Positions 11,455-21,729 of a stretch of 64,000 nt of DNA are shown piece by piece. Each line of letters starts with the position of its first letter. The first letter of the stretch is position 1. A program made the position numbers and the translations under genes. Source of the DNA: Dictyophora rubrovolvata (Eukaryota > Basidiomycota > Agaricomycetes > Phallales > Phallaceae). The notes under the pieces were generated by a model. The model ran no database searches, was not told the origin of the DNA, and was given only the letters and a program-made list of their open reading frames with translations. The stretch covers positions 1,426,001 to 1,490,000 of the forward strand of contig CP114127.1 of assembly GCA_029959195.1 (NCBI GenBank), in the 5' to 3' direction.

Positions 11455-14245
11455 CATTATTGCCATCCAGGAACCATATCTAGATCACTACAATAACACC
11501 CGAGCCACAAGAGCATAGAATGCAGTAATGCCAAGCAGACATAGGAGAGACGGCGAAGAAAGATCACATGCAGCATTTCTAGTCAATGCCAAGCTTAAGG
11601 AGTGGGACCAGATCAAGATGGAATCACCGGACACAGTGGGAATAAGGGTGAAGACAGAGATAGGAGACATAATAATTATAAATATATATGGCAATATAGA
11701 ACACTCACGGGTATTACAGGAAGCAATGCTAGCAACAAAGAGAGAAACCAATAAGATTCAAGGGAGACAAGCCCACAGTATCTGGATGGGTGACTTCAAT
11801 AGACACCACCCCAGATGGGATGAACTAAGGAATGTGCACCTTTTTATGCATGAAAATCTAGATAAAGCACAAATATTAATAGACTATACTGATGAACTAA
11901 GTTTACAGATGATACTACCACGCAGCACCCCAACCCTCAAAGCCATGAACACAGACAATTACACGCGACCAGACAACGTATTTGCATCACAAGGAATCAC
12001 TGACAACCTAGTGTCATGTAAAACTGCGGAAAGTGAAACCCCGCTGCGGACGGACCACTTCCCAATAGTAACTAGGATCAATACCAAAGTGCAAAAAATT
12101 GAAGACAGGGAAATCTTCAACTTTAAAGGGACAGACTGGAAAGAGTTCAGGACAACCCTCTGGCCAAAGATAGAAGGCATACCCACAAACAAAGTCATCG
12201 AGGCACAAGGTACCCTGAATACCAGGCTCAAAACACTAATAGAAGCCATACAGAGCACAATCAGGGAAGTGGTCCCACAGTCAAAAATTACAAGGTACGC
12301 AAAGAGATGGTGGACAGAAGAACTCATGAATCTGTACAGGGAAACAAAATGGATCAGAAACCAGGCGAGGAAACATCGCCACAACCCACAGGACCCAATA
12401 CACGAGACACTGAGAACCCAATAAAACAAGTTCACACAGAAGATCTGAGACAGTAAACAAGACCATTGGGACGACTTCCTGGCAAACTTGGATGAAAAAA
12501 CCATGTGGACAGCACAAAAGTATGTGACAGGTGAACCAACCGATGGATCAACAAGCAAGACAATGGCACTAAGAAAGAGGGAGAGAGATAGATCAGTAAA
12601 GTACATGGAAAACGACACAGAAAAAGCTGACCTCTTCTTTAGAACCTTCTTCCCAGACATCGGTAACTACAGGAAGCCAGCAGCAAACTTTGTGTGCCCA
12701 ACACAAAAGTTCGAGTTCAAGAATATAACGAATGCACAGGTCTATAGAGCAATTGAGCGTCTCAAACCTTTCAAAGCACCAGGCAACAATGGGGTACCCA
12801 ACGTAGTCCTAAAGAAGGTAGTGGACATGATTATACCAATAATAGGGCCCTTGTTCCAAGCGACATTCGTACTGAAGTATTTCCCCCAAGAATGGAAAGA
12901 CTCAATGATAATAGTAATGCACAAACCAGGCAAGCCAGACTATGCAGAGCCAAATGCGTACAGACCAATTGCTCTACTAGACATGATAGGTAAAGTGCTT
13001 TCATCATGCGTATCGGAAGATCTACTTGCCTTTGCAGATAAACACGAACTTCTTCCACCAACACAATTCGGATGCCGCCCAGGCCGAACCACAACAGACG
13101 CCATACAGCATACAGTGAATTTCATAAAAAACACATGGCGAGGTGGAGACGAAGTAGCGGCACTCTTCTTAGACATAAAAGCAGCATTCCCAAGTGTGCT
13201 ACCAGAATGGCTAGCACACAACATGAGGAAAAGGGGCATCCCACGCGAATACACAGACTGGCTGATGACAGTAATGTCTGGTAGGAAAACAGTGCTCACC
13301 TTCGACAACTACAGATCAGAGCTGATGGAAATGAAAATCAGATTAGACCAGGGCAGACCAGAATCAGAACCAGGATTCGCATTCTACAATGTGGCATTGG
13401 CAGATCTGGCCAAGGGCAGGAAAGACACTGAAGTTGTGATATTTGCAGATGACACAACCTTACTCACCAGAGCAAAGACGTTGGAAGAAGCAGTGAAAAC
13501 CCTGCAAGACCTCATGAGCAATTCGCATGGCACGGGTAAGTGGGTGGACCAACACAACTGCAAATTCGCAACAGAAAAGTTTGCTTTGATGGGGTTCTCA
13601 AAAAGGAGGATGGTAAATAGAAACAAGGGAGGAAAGTCTGAGCCAAGGAAGCAACCATCTATCCTGATCAACGGAAGAATCATAGAACCATCCCGACAGC
13701 ACAAATTCTTGGGAGTGGTGATGGATGAAGAGTTGAGATTCACAGCACATGTGAACTATGCAATGCAAAAGGGATCAGGATGGGTGAGCCAATTCTGGAG
13801 ACTAACAAACTTACAAAAGGCACACCCGCAAAGCACATGAGATGGTTCTACTTGTCAGTGACAGTACCAAAGATGCTCTACGCGGTAGACATCTTCTTGG
13901 CACCAGCAATCAGCGGCATGAGAGGAGTGAAAGGTATCATAAAGAAGTTATCGAGGGTGCAAAGACAAGTAGCAATAGCAATCACAGAAGCACTAAGAAC
14001 AACAGCCACAGATGTGATGGATGTACACACAAATCTCCTGCCTCTTGAAATGCTAGTAGAAAGAGTAATAGTCAGAGCAGGTACGAGGATGGCAACTCTA
14101 CCAAACTCACACATTTTGCACAAGCAGATACAAAGGGCGGCAAAAAGAATGGTAAAAAAGCACAAGAGTCCACTGCATGAAATAATGCACAGAGGCAAAA
14201 TAGACCCAAGTGCATATGAAAAAATAAAGTCCTGCATGGGGGGAC

Positions 14246-14651
14246 TGTCAGGGTATGCTAGCGTCGTCCCCTTATTTTTCTACATTTATCTTTGGTTCTG
14301 GTTTATTTTATTTATTTCCATATTTCTTGTATTCTATCCCATCTCTTGCATTTCCCTCTCCTTCCGTATTCCCATTTTTCCTCCAATGGGCGCTGAGCGC
14401 CTGTTCTCATTAGAGCCATGGCCTAGGCCCTGGCTAAAAGTCTAGGACCGGCGCATATCCGCGTCCAGTCCATGAACTAAAGGCCGTGTGTGGCCTTCGC
14501 CGTTTTTCATAGTATATAGTTAGTAGCCCTAGAGGAGGGATCCCTAAGTTTGTTCTCTTAGGATCCCCTCCCTCTAGGTGAGTTAGTATTATTCCTAGAA
14601 TATATTTTGCTTAGGATCCCCTCCCTCTAGTCTGAGAGAGTAGCCCTGACA
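14246..14651 (+). mobile_element. solo LTR, family A, inside the LINE
   Basis: A 406-base family A LTR is flanked by a perfect GGGAC duplication (14,241-14,245 and 14,652-14,656). It lies within LINE ORF2 between reverse transcriptase and RNase H. It belongs to the same family as the 3' LTR of the older gypsy element that holds the LINE. Confidence 0.93.
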
Positions 14652-16193
14652 GGGACCCAAATAGGAGAGCGTACACCAGATAGAAATTGAATCGAGTAGG
14701 GAAAAAGCGTTACTAAACACAGATGAGTCCAATGATGTGCAGACAGTCTATTCTGATGGATCATGCAGAAACGGAAAAGTGGGAGCAGCAGCAATATACT
14801 GGGATGCAAACAGCTAGAAGCAGGTCAAACGAAAGCTCCTCAGCAAAGCAGGGGAACACACAGTATATGAAGCAGAGTTGGTGGGGATAATGTTGGCATT
14901 GGATATTGCGAAAGGAATCTAAACCTCAGACCTAGTGCACATTAGGCTTGACAATCAAGCGGCAATCCAAGTGACCAAGAGACAGAGGGCAATACCAGGG
15001 CAACACTTGGTGGAACAGATTCAGACCCAAATAGAGAACCTAAAAAAAGCACACCGGAAAAAGATAAAGCTAATTTGGATGCCGGGCCATGAAGGGATCG
15101 ATGGTAATGAAGAAGCAGATAAGGAGGCTGCAAAGGCAATCACAGACGGTGATTTGAACAGCGATAACTTGACATACCTCAAGGACCTCCCAATCAGTCG
15201 ATCGGCAGTAAGACAGGCTATGGAAACTAGCCTTAAAACGCGGGCATCGAAGAAATGGGAGGACTCACCAAGATATGAGTGCATGAGGGAAATAGATGAG
15301 AGGCTCCTAGGGACAGGCTTCCTAAAAATTACGAATAAGTTCCCACATCATAATACATCTATACTAATGCAATTAAGAACAGGGCACATACCATTGAACC
15401 ACTTCCTACACAAAATAGGGAAAGCAGAAACACCCTTATACCAAGCGTGCGAATTAGAAAAAGAAGATATGACTCATTACCTAGTGAAATGCCCAAGATA
15501 CGACACGCACCGCCTAAAGATGCAGCAAAGATACTGGCAACACATTATCCCAAAAAGAACACTCCTGGCAAGCCCAAAAGCGATGAAATTCCTCTTCGAG
15601 TTCATCAATAAAACAAAATGCTTCAAAGAGCCATATGGAAATTTTAACGAATCCAAAGAAACTGAACGAAAGAAAACCAAGAAGAGAAGAAGCGAACCAG
15701 CAACAGACCAGACCAACACAAGAAACAACAACAGATACTGACTGACCAACCCTCCTGTTACCAGATGAAGAGACGAAAGCAAATTGTTAGGTGACAAGCA
15801 GAAGTTAAAGTCTCGATGCATAGGGCTACGCCCTCAGAGACTCAACAGATTCACACACACACACACACACACCATCCCAGGTCATTGTTCTCGAGTCCCT
15901 CCTCCTCCCAAAATTCACGATGATGGAGAACATTATATTGTGGAAGAGGTCTTGGATAGTCAAGTCCAACAAAGCAAACTCAAATTTAAGGTTCATTGGG
16001 AAGGTTATGGCCCAGAGCATGATCAATGGGTACCAGAGAAGGACCTCACAGCCCCTGATCTCTTGGATAAATTCTATCAAGAGCATCCTGATGCACCACA
16101 TGCGATAAATGGTCTGTTGTTTCATCCACGGCCAATCCAACCTTGGGAGAGACTACAGGTGTTGGGTCAATGCCTGGTTGAAGGGGGGGGTGG

Positions 16194-16599
16194 TGTCAGG
16201 GTACGCTAGCGTTGTCCCTTTCTTTTCTTCCATTTATCTTTGGTTCCTGTCTATTTTATTCATTTCCACATTTCTCATATTTATCCCATCTCTTGTTTTC
16301 CCCTTTCCTTCTGTATTCCCATTCTTCTCTTCAACAGGCACTGAGCACCCATTCCCATCAGTGCCATGGCCTAGGCCCCAGCTAAAAGTCCAGGACCAGC
16401 CCGTATCCGTGCCCAGTCCATGAACCAAGGGCCGTGTATGACCTTTGCTGTTTTTCATAGTATATAGTTAGTAGCCCTAGAGGAGGGATCCCTAAGTTTG
16501 TTCTCTTAGGATCCCCTCCCTCTAGGTGAGTTAGTATTCTTCCCAAAAATATATTTACTTAGAATCCCCTCCCTCTAGTCTGAGTGAGTAGCCCTGACA
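16194..16599 (+). mobile_element. 3' LTR, family A, of the gypsy element
   Basis: A 406-base LTR follows directly on the chromodomain-coding end and a G-rich polypurine tract (16,181-16,189). It is a more diverged copy than the solo LTRs, mostly by C/T and G/A differences at CpG-like positions. It ties family A LTRs to a chromodomain gypsy element. Confidence 0.85.
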
Positions 16600-16996
16600 G
16601 ACACCTCATTTAAGGGGGGGGGGTGGTGTCACAGTATGCTAGTGACACTTTCTGTTTTCTGTTTTCCCATTTTCCCATATTCACACACACTCTATGTCTA
16701 TTCCGTCCTTTCTCACTTTCTCATATTTCTGTCTATTTCTTGTTTTCAGCTTGTTCTCTTGAATTTGGTCAAAGACCGAATTCTCGTTCTCACTCATTTT
16801 CATTCATTATTACCGCAGATCCCATGGGGATCAACTGAGCACATGTACTCATAGATATATAGTTGTTTTCCCTAGAGGAGGATCCCTAAGCTTTTTCTCT
16901 TAGGTTTTCCCTCCTCTAGGTGAGTAGCTAGTCATTTCCCATGAATAGATCTTAGGTTTTCCCTCCTCTAGGTGTGTGCCCTAAGTTGCCCTAACA
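16600..16996 (+). mobile_element. second, related gypsy 3' end (polypurine tract plus LTR)
   Basis: A run of G (16,613-16,623) is followed by TGTCACAGTATGCTAG at 16,627. The LTR-like segment runs to CCCTAACA at 16,996 (370 bases). It keeps the CTAGAGGAGG / CCTCCTCTAG stem-loop theme of family A but is clearly a different subfamily. It appears to be the end fragment of another gypsy element placed just downstream of the first. Confidence 0.68.
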
Positions 16997-17084
16997 GTCC
17001 CACCACCAGATGTCGTGCGACATTCCGCAGGTTTAAAGCTGTGTCAGCTGTTTTATAATCTAAACAACACAGTATCACATCATG

Positions 17085-17262
17085 TGTACTGTAGATCAGT
17101 TGGTAAGAAGCCTCTGTGCCTCCAGCAAGAAAGTAGGCTTGTAGTTCCATTCCAGTGATGGATCAAATTTTTTTAACTGTGTTCTGCTGTGCTATCCATG
17201 TCTGTGTTGTGCATTGTGTACATCAATTACCTCCAATAAACATTAATCCAATCCAATGAAAA
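17085..17262 (+). repeat. candidate tRNA-derived SINE
   Basis: It has a box A-like block TAGATCAGTTGG (17,092-17,103) and, about 40 bases on, a box B-like block GTAGTTCCATTCC (17,141-17,153). A non-tRNA body ends in AATCCAATCCAAT. This is the layout of a polymerase III promoter-driven SINE. No second copy is present in this window, and no flanking duplication could be fixed. Confidence 0.4.
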
Positions 17263-18815
17263 TTTCACACTCTTCCAATGTAGAATTACATATGGTCAGG
17301 AGTCTTCACTTTCAACACTAATGAAATTCAAAATTTCACAGTGTTTGACACTACCTGAGCATTGGATTTCAATGTGGAATGTTGGTGATATCCATCGGGT
17401 TTTATTGAATCAATAATAATTAGCATTGTATTTGATAAATACCAGTGGACACTGTTGTGTCTGCTAGTGCGCTGTATGCTGTTGTCTGACAATACACACA
17501 GAAGCCTAAGATTTAAAAATAAATGGTGACGGGGAAACCGACCGTTACTTGTTCATTGGAGGATGGTGTGCCTCACAAACCAATCCTGTGGGACATGATG
17601 TCGGCTGGTGAAGACCGGTATCTACGGCAGTGAATATTTACTAACTTGTGGATTGCCCTGCACCAGACTCCTACCCAATCGCTTTTCACATTTTAGCGAC
17701 TATCCCAGGGTGCGGGGTTTTAATAATATGGGTGTATATGGGCGTTGTGCGTGAATTTTAGAACTCCGGAACTTTATTGTCGCAGAAAATGTGAAAAGAC
17801 GACTGGCAAAAAATGTTAAGCGAGTGTGCCATGTTTGGCCCACTCTCGCTAATAGTAATCCTTAATGATGATGATGATTTACAGGTTATTCCATCGGTTA
17901 TCGGGGGATTCATTGCTTCGGTATGTTTTTGATGAATGCTAGACACTCACATTCATGCCTCTTCTCCTTTAAAGGATGAGATGGCACAACAGCTACAGAA
18001 TATTACTGATGGTGTAGCCAACTCCTTCTCCGATACTTCTGTCGCTTTGGGGTTTACTCAATAGGGAACGGATTATATCGTCAGTGGAATTGACAATATG
18101 CAATAATTGGCATACACACTCGACTAGTTTTCTCCCTATATCACTTATTAGTTATTATGAATATTTATGCGTACATATCGACATTGTGATTACTCACTGA
18201 GTGACTTCTTGTACGCCAAATCCGGCCTACTCAGGCTGACTCGGAGCTTGTATTCTGGCTATCCAGGACTACAAGCGGTAGAAAAGGGGCTAAACTTGCT
18301 GGCATTATACAACAGCGGGCTGAAGCCACCTTATACTCCGTGTGGTTAGACTTGGGAGTGGATTATACCTACTCAAGGAATATCTTCCTGTTTATGGTAT
18401 TTTCTCAGAATATAGTATCTTTTCCCATTTACTGTCCCGCTGCTATTTTTTTTTTCTATGCCTCATGCAGCTCGCCTCGTGAGAGAGGACAGAACTCGAA
18501 GACTGGGATCCGGGCTTCGTTTTGATCTAGATAATGCAACCGTGTACGTGGTCAGACCGCGCCGGATGGAGGTTTTGCTATATCCACGGAGCACGAGAAA
18601 AGAACCGAGAATCGGAAATGGACCATTGACACCCGAAAAGCGGATAGGGCTATGGAAAAAGAACCTATGTATGTATAGTAATTGATCATGCATTTTGTAC
18701 CGTTCAGTTTGCGAATAATGAAACTTGGTGGGGTTCAGTGGCGTCCGAGACTGCCTCTAGTAATTTGAATCAACTACTACTAGTAGTGACACTGGCACTT
18801 GAACTCAACTACATA
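17263..18815. other. mostly unassigned, with exon-like scraps
   Basis: No complete gene is supported. Two scraps look like plus-strand exons with good splice signals. One is at about 17,885-18,064 (VIPSVIGGFIAS, then DEMAQQLQNITDGVANSF, ending at a stop). The other is at about 18,234-18,685, with a frame continuing across a GTATTT...GCAG intron into RTRRLGSGLRFDLDNATVY. They may be the remains of one or two host genes. Confidence 0.4.
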
Positions 18816-20099
18816 CTAGTAGATCTTTATCTTCCCGCGCTCCGACCTGACATTTCCAAAAACCCTCTCCACATCACGACACGTCAAACTAACTCTCAAA
18901 CCTCTTTTCAAAACACCCCCACCCCTCACAACATTTCTCATCTCTTCATCGTCTAACATCTCCCAGTTCGCAATTTTGCACCGATGGGCCCGCCCGTCGC
19001 TTAGGCTTATCTCAGGCTGAGCCTCAGTGGTTGAACTCGAGACGGATTCGGAAGCCGAAGTTGAAGTTGAAGTTGAAATTGAAGCAGGAAAAACATCATA
19101 TTCAACGCCTTGAATAGAATGAAGATGGTCTGTATAAAGATTTTTGGAGGTGATGATTAGACTTCGGGGTTCGAGGAGGAGAGAGAGGATTGGATTTGGG
19201 TCGATTGATTTTCCGTCGGAGCGAGACTCTGACTCTAACTCTGACTCCGATTCTGGGTCTGAATGAGAGGAACGATATTTGTGATAGTGGAATACGGCGT
19301 GTGAGCCTAGTGAGATTGTAGCTACGACGGGATAATAACTCGGTCCGTCTTCGTGTGGCTGAAGTTCAATAGTATAGAATACTAGCAGTATTCAAGATGA
19401 AATAAAAACTGACCATTATACCTTGACCAGGGTGATACTTAAAAATCGGGTAATACAGAAAAAATAAATGTGAAAATAAAAGGGGGACACGCACTTCGTT
19501 GATGATGATATGATTCGGTTCGCCATGTTTCGAGTTTAGAAATGCTCCTGTATTTCGGAGTTTTGAGATTATCGGGGGGCTGTTTTTTTTTGAGATGTAC
19601 ATATGTATTTGATTAATTGCGGTGTGATAGATAGAATAGATAGGTAGACTCCACTGACTGGTTTGTTATGAAGTTGGGGAGGGCTCGAGGGATTAATGTG
19701 TTTGATATGATTTCACCGCCTTACAACATAACAATCAATGTTCGAGTTTCGAGCCTGACGTGAGTGTGAAATAAATATTTGTTACCCCATACTTGTAATC
19801 TATCTCAAATTGGTGTTACATACATATGTATGTCTGAGATGGCTGTGCAGACCAAAGACAGGGATAACTCACCTCCGCTCGGGCAGCCTTCTCCAATTTA
19901 CTTTACTAGTTTCATTAATCTAGGCCATCATCAGAATGCACGCCACGGAATTTCAAATATTGCCCAGTGACGCGCTCACTTTACGCAATAAGTACTCTTC
20001 CTCGTCGGGATTTATAAAATTCGGAATATAAAAACACTCGTTTACATCAGATGGAACGCGGAATGAGTCAAGATTGAATAAAGGAGGTGAGTTTTTCAT
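18816..20099 (-). CDS. AlkB homolog 6, Fe(II)/2-oxoglutarate dioxygenase
   Basis: The spliced 297-residue product matches the ALKBH6 family throughout: FYIPNFINPDEEEYLLRK, then WRRLPERRLQVWGG, SKLRNTGAFLNSKHGEPNHI, YHPGQGIMPHEDGPSYYP and RVSLTCRDVERV. The iron ligands are the His and Asp of PHEDG and a distal His in LYTDHLHSI; the RVSLTCRDV arginine should bind 2-oxoglutarate. Seven exons fit phase exactly: 20,099-19,980; 19,919-19,873; 19,799-19,786; 19,719-19,659; 19,579-19,495; 19,437-19,414; 19,358-18,816. Two are micro-exons of 14 and 24 bases. The last exon holds a Ser/Glu-rich insert. Family members are poorly characterised oxidative demethylase-like proteins. It is divergent from the Nudix gene. 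Confidence 0.9.
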
Positions 20100-20313
20100 C
20101 TACCAGAAAAAAAAAAACACCAAGTAAATATGCCACTGGAGATGGAGATGGGATCGTGTCATTCTCAACTTGAAACTCAGCACTGCCTCATGTTAGTCTC
20201 GTTCCGATACTACCCACTGGTTGCACCAGTGCAAAACGACGTCAATCGCACGGATCCTCCTTTAAAGCAGACAAAAAGATAACTCACTTTTTTTCTTTTG
20301 TACTGCTGCAAAG
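20100..20313. promoter_or_regulatory. shared divergent promoter, AlkB6 / Nudix
   Basis: Only 214 bases separate the two start codons. It includes a poly(A) run (20,108-20,118) and, close to the Nudix start, a TTTTTTTC run, the pyrimidine-rich type of core promoter common in basidiomycetes. No defined operator is recognised. Confidence 0.5.
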
Positions 20314-21368
20314 ATGTTCAGACGACCCTCGAAAAGATCGAGCACAAGCCAACACTCAGGCTTGCGATCAAGCTCTTCTCACCATCCGACGAGTGATCTA
20401 CATCAACATCATCATCATCGGACGTATCATCTTCCTCCAGAACACGAGGGCGTGAACGCAAACACACTTCCTCCTCCACCGCCTTCTGACAGGGACTCAT
20501 TCGAGATCTATCCAGCCATGTCTGAAGACTCGTCGAATGCTGTTCCAGACAGCATTTGGTTCTGTCACGATTTCATTCTTGGAGCTGGAACTGTTATAAT
20601 TCAGCCTGCTACGAGTCTTATTGTGTTAATCTATCAGCCTACTACAAGGTCTTGGTTTCTTCCCAAGGTAGGTATTCAATCTATTGAGTTGAGATTACTA
20701 ATGGATTGGATTTAGGGAAGGAAAGATACGGGTGAATCGTTGGAGCAGACTGCGTTGAGAGAGGCTTATGAGGAGGTTTGGCTTTTTAACATACAAAATC
20801 GTTGAAACAGCCTGCTAATATATATATATTCTAGTCGGGATACCGGGCTAAATTTCTACCTCTGGCTTTACCGTCTCTCGCACCTCTCGCGCCCACCGAC
20901 CGCAAAACCCAAGCCGAACAACCAAATCCAAATCCAAACCCTAATCCAGCCAGTCCAACCCACTCCCGCTCCTTCTCCCAATCACGCGGACCCCCTTCCT
21001 CCTCCTCCGCCTCCGCCCGCCGTCGCCCCACCCTCGACCTCAACACGGAGCCCATCTACATAACAACGCAGTGCCTCTCCCGACGACGCAACGGCACGCT
21101 CTACCAATACCTCACATTCTGGTACGTGGCGTTCATCGAAGAAGATGCGACGCGGAATGAGAACACGGGGAACGCGGACGAGATGGACTATGAGAGCTAT
21201 CTCGTTACGTATGAGGAGGCGATGCGGAGGTTGAAAGGCGCGCAGAGGGTTGTTGTGGATCGGGCGTATAGGTGGTGGAGGGATACGGAGAGGTGGACTG
21301 AGGAGGAGCTTGTGGAGAGTGTGAGGAGGATGGGCGAGGACAGTGGCGAGCAGGTACCGGGGGAGTAA
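20314..21368 (+). CDS. Nudix hydrolase
   Basis: Three exons (20,314-20,667; 20,716-20,775; 20,835-21,368) encode about 315 residues. The Nudix box GRKDTGESLEQTALREAYEE continuing to SGY fits GX5EX7REUXEEXGU and is split by the second intron. It should bind Mg2+ and cleave a nucleoside diphosphate-linked substrate; the substrate cannot be told. Introns are 48 and 59 bases, and the second has an unusual GTTTGG donor. A His/Ser/Pro-rich N-terminus and a Pro/Asn/Ser-rich loop after the box are low complexity. The C-terminal half (FWYVAFIEEDATRNE, then AYRWWRDTERWTEEEL) is typical of larger fungal Nudix proteins. Confidence 0.9.
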
Positions 21369-21729
21369 GAGTGGAGATTGAAATTGTATGACACCTCTAG
21401 TTGAATTGTATTATGAATTGCAGTGTATTGAGATAAGACAATGTGTAATTAATTCATCGCGTAGATAATGTAATGCGGACAAACCAAGTCATATGACGAA
21501 AGGAGCTATTCACCTCCGAGCGGAGTTCGCCGAGCAATGTAGACGCCCATTTAGCTTTTCAGCTGGGAGACTTTTAAAAGGGCGATCAACAAATCAAGCT
21601 CAGCAGTCATCCCACCACCAGCCACCACCCCAGTGCACCACAGACCACAGACCAACAGAACCACAGGACCAACAGAACCACACTGCACCACACCCACACC
21701 CTCCACCACAGTGCACACTATCATTCCAC
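21369..21729. other. intergenic, upstream of ornithine aminotransferase
   Basis: It has CA/CCA-rich runs (21,600-21,720) just before the start codon at 21,730. No gene is seen. Confidence 0.6.

Larger units (their letters stand above)
10467..15741 (+). pseudogene. LINE ORF2 (endonuclease, reverse transcriptase, RNase H), decayed
   Basis: ORF2 starts at the ATG overlapping the ORF1 stop. Endonuclease motifs are IQEPYLD (after the first LTR insert), GDFNRHHPRWD and RTDHFP. Reverse transcriptase motifs are AYRPIALLD, TQFGCRPGRTTTDAI, LFLDIKAAFPSV, the LDQGRP block and FADDTTLL. RNase H motifs are YSDGS, the EAELVGI block, LDNQAAIQV and WMPGHEGIDGNEEADKEA. The frame is broken by two solo LTRs, several in-frame stops (11,516, 12,422 and 12,446, two in the RNase H part) and a frame change near 13,800. 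Several stops fit C-to-T or G-to-A changes. The product cannot be active as it stands. Confidence 0.85.
8684..15870 (+). mobile_element. Tad1-like LINE (non-LTR retrotransposon) with RNase H
   Basis: This is a nearly full-length non-LTR element inserted in the gypsy element. A 13-base target duplication flanks it (ACCATCCTAGGTC at 8,671-8,683, ACCATCCCAGGTC at 15,871-15,883, one mismatch). It has a short 5' region, ORF1 with zinc knuckles, ORF2 with an APE-type endonuclease, reverse transcriptase, RNase H and a C-terminal Cys-rich segment, and an (AC)n tail at 15,852-15,870. Two solo LTRs lie inside it, at 10,594-11,454 and 14,246-14,651, so it is older than both. Without them it is about 5.9 kb. 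The order EN-RT-RH fits the fungal Tad1 clade. Confidence 0.9.
5466..16599 (+). mobile_element. Ty3/gypsy chromodomain retroelement, decayed, with nested insertions
   Basis: This is a fossil of a chromovirus-type Ty3/gypsy element. In order, the recognisable parts are reverse transcriptase (about 5,500-6,720), RNase H (about 6,720-7,270, with FRVEADSSDF-like and TDHKNLEYF-like blocks), integrase (about 7,270-8,680, with an AYHPQ-like block), a C-terminal chromodomain (about 15,930-16,110), a polypurine tract (16,181-16,189) and a 3' LTR (16,194-16,599). A 5' LTR and gag are not seen in place. It is broken many times (roughly ten or more small lesions). It has also taken in a solo LTR at 6,158-6,559 and a LINE at 8,684-15,870. 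It is one of the oldest layers of the stack. Confidence 0.88.

Noticed and set aside
11959-12660. 233-codon minus-strand frame opposite LINE endonuclease
   Set aside because: A shadow of the A-rich sense strand, with no motif.
15851-15872. (AC)n tract as an independent microsatellite
   Set aside because: It lies exactly at the LINE 3' end before the target duplication and is better explained as the LINE tail.
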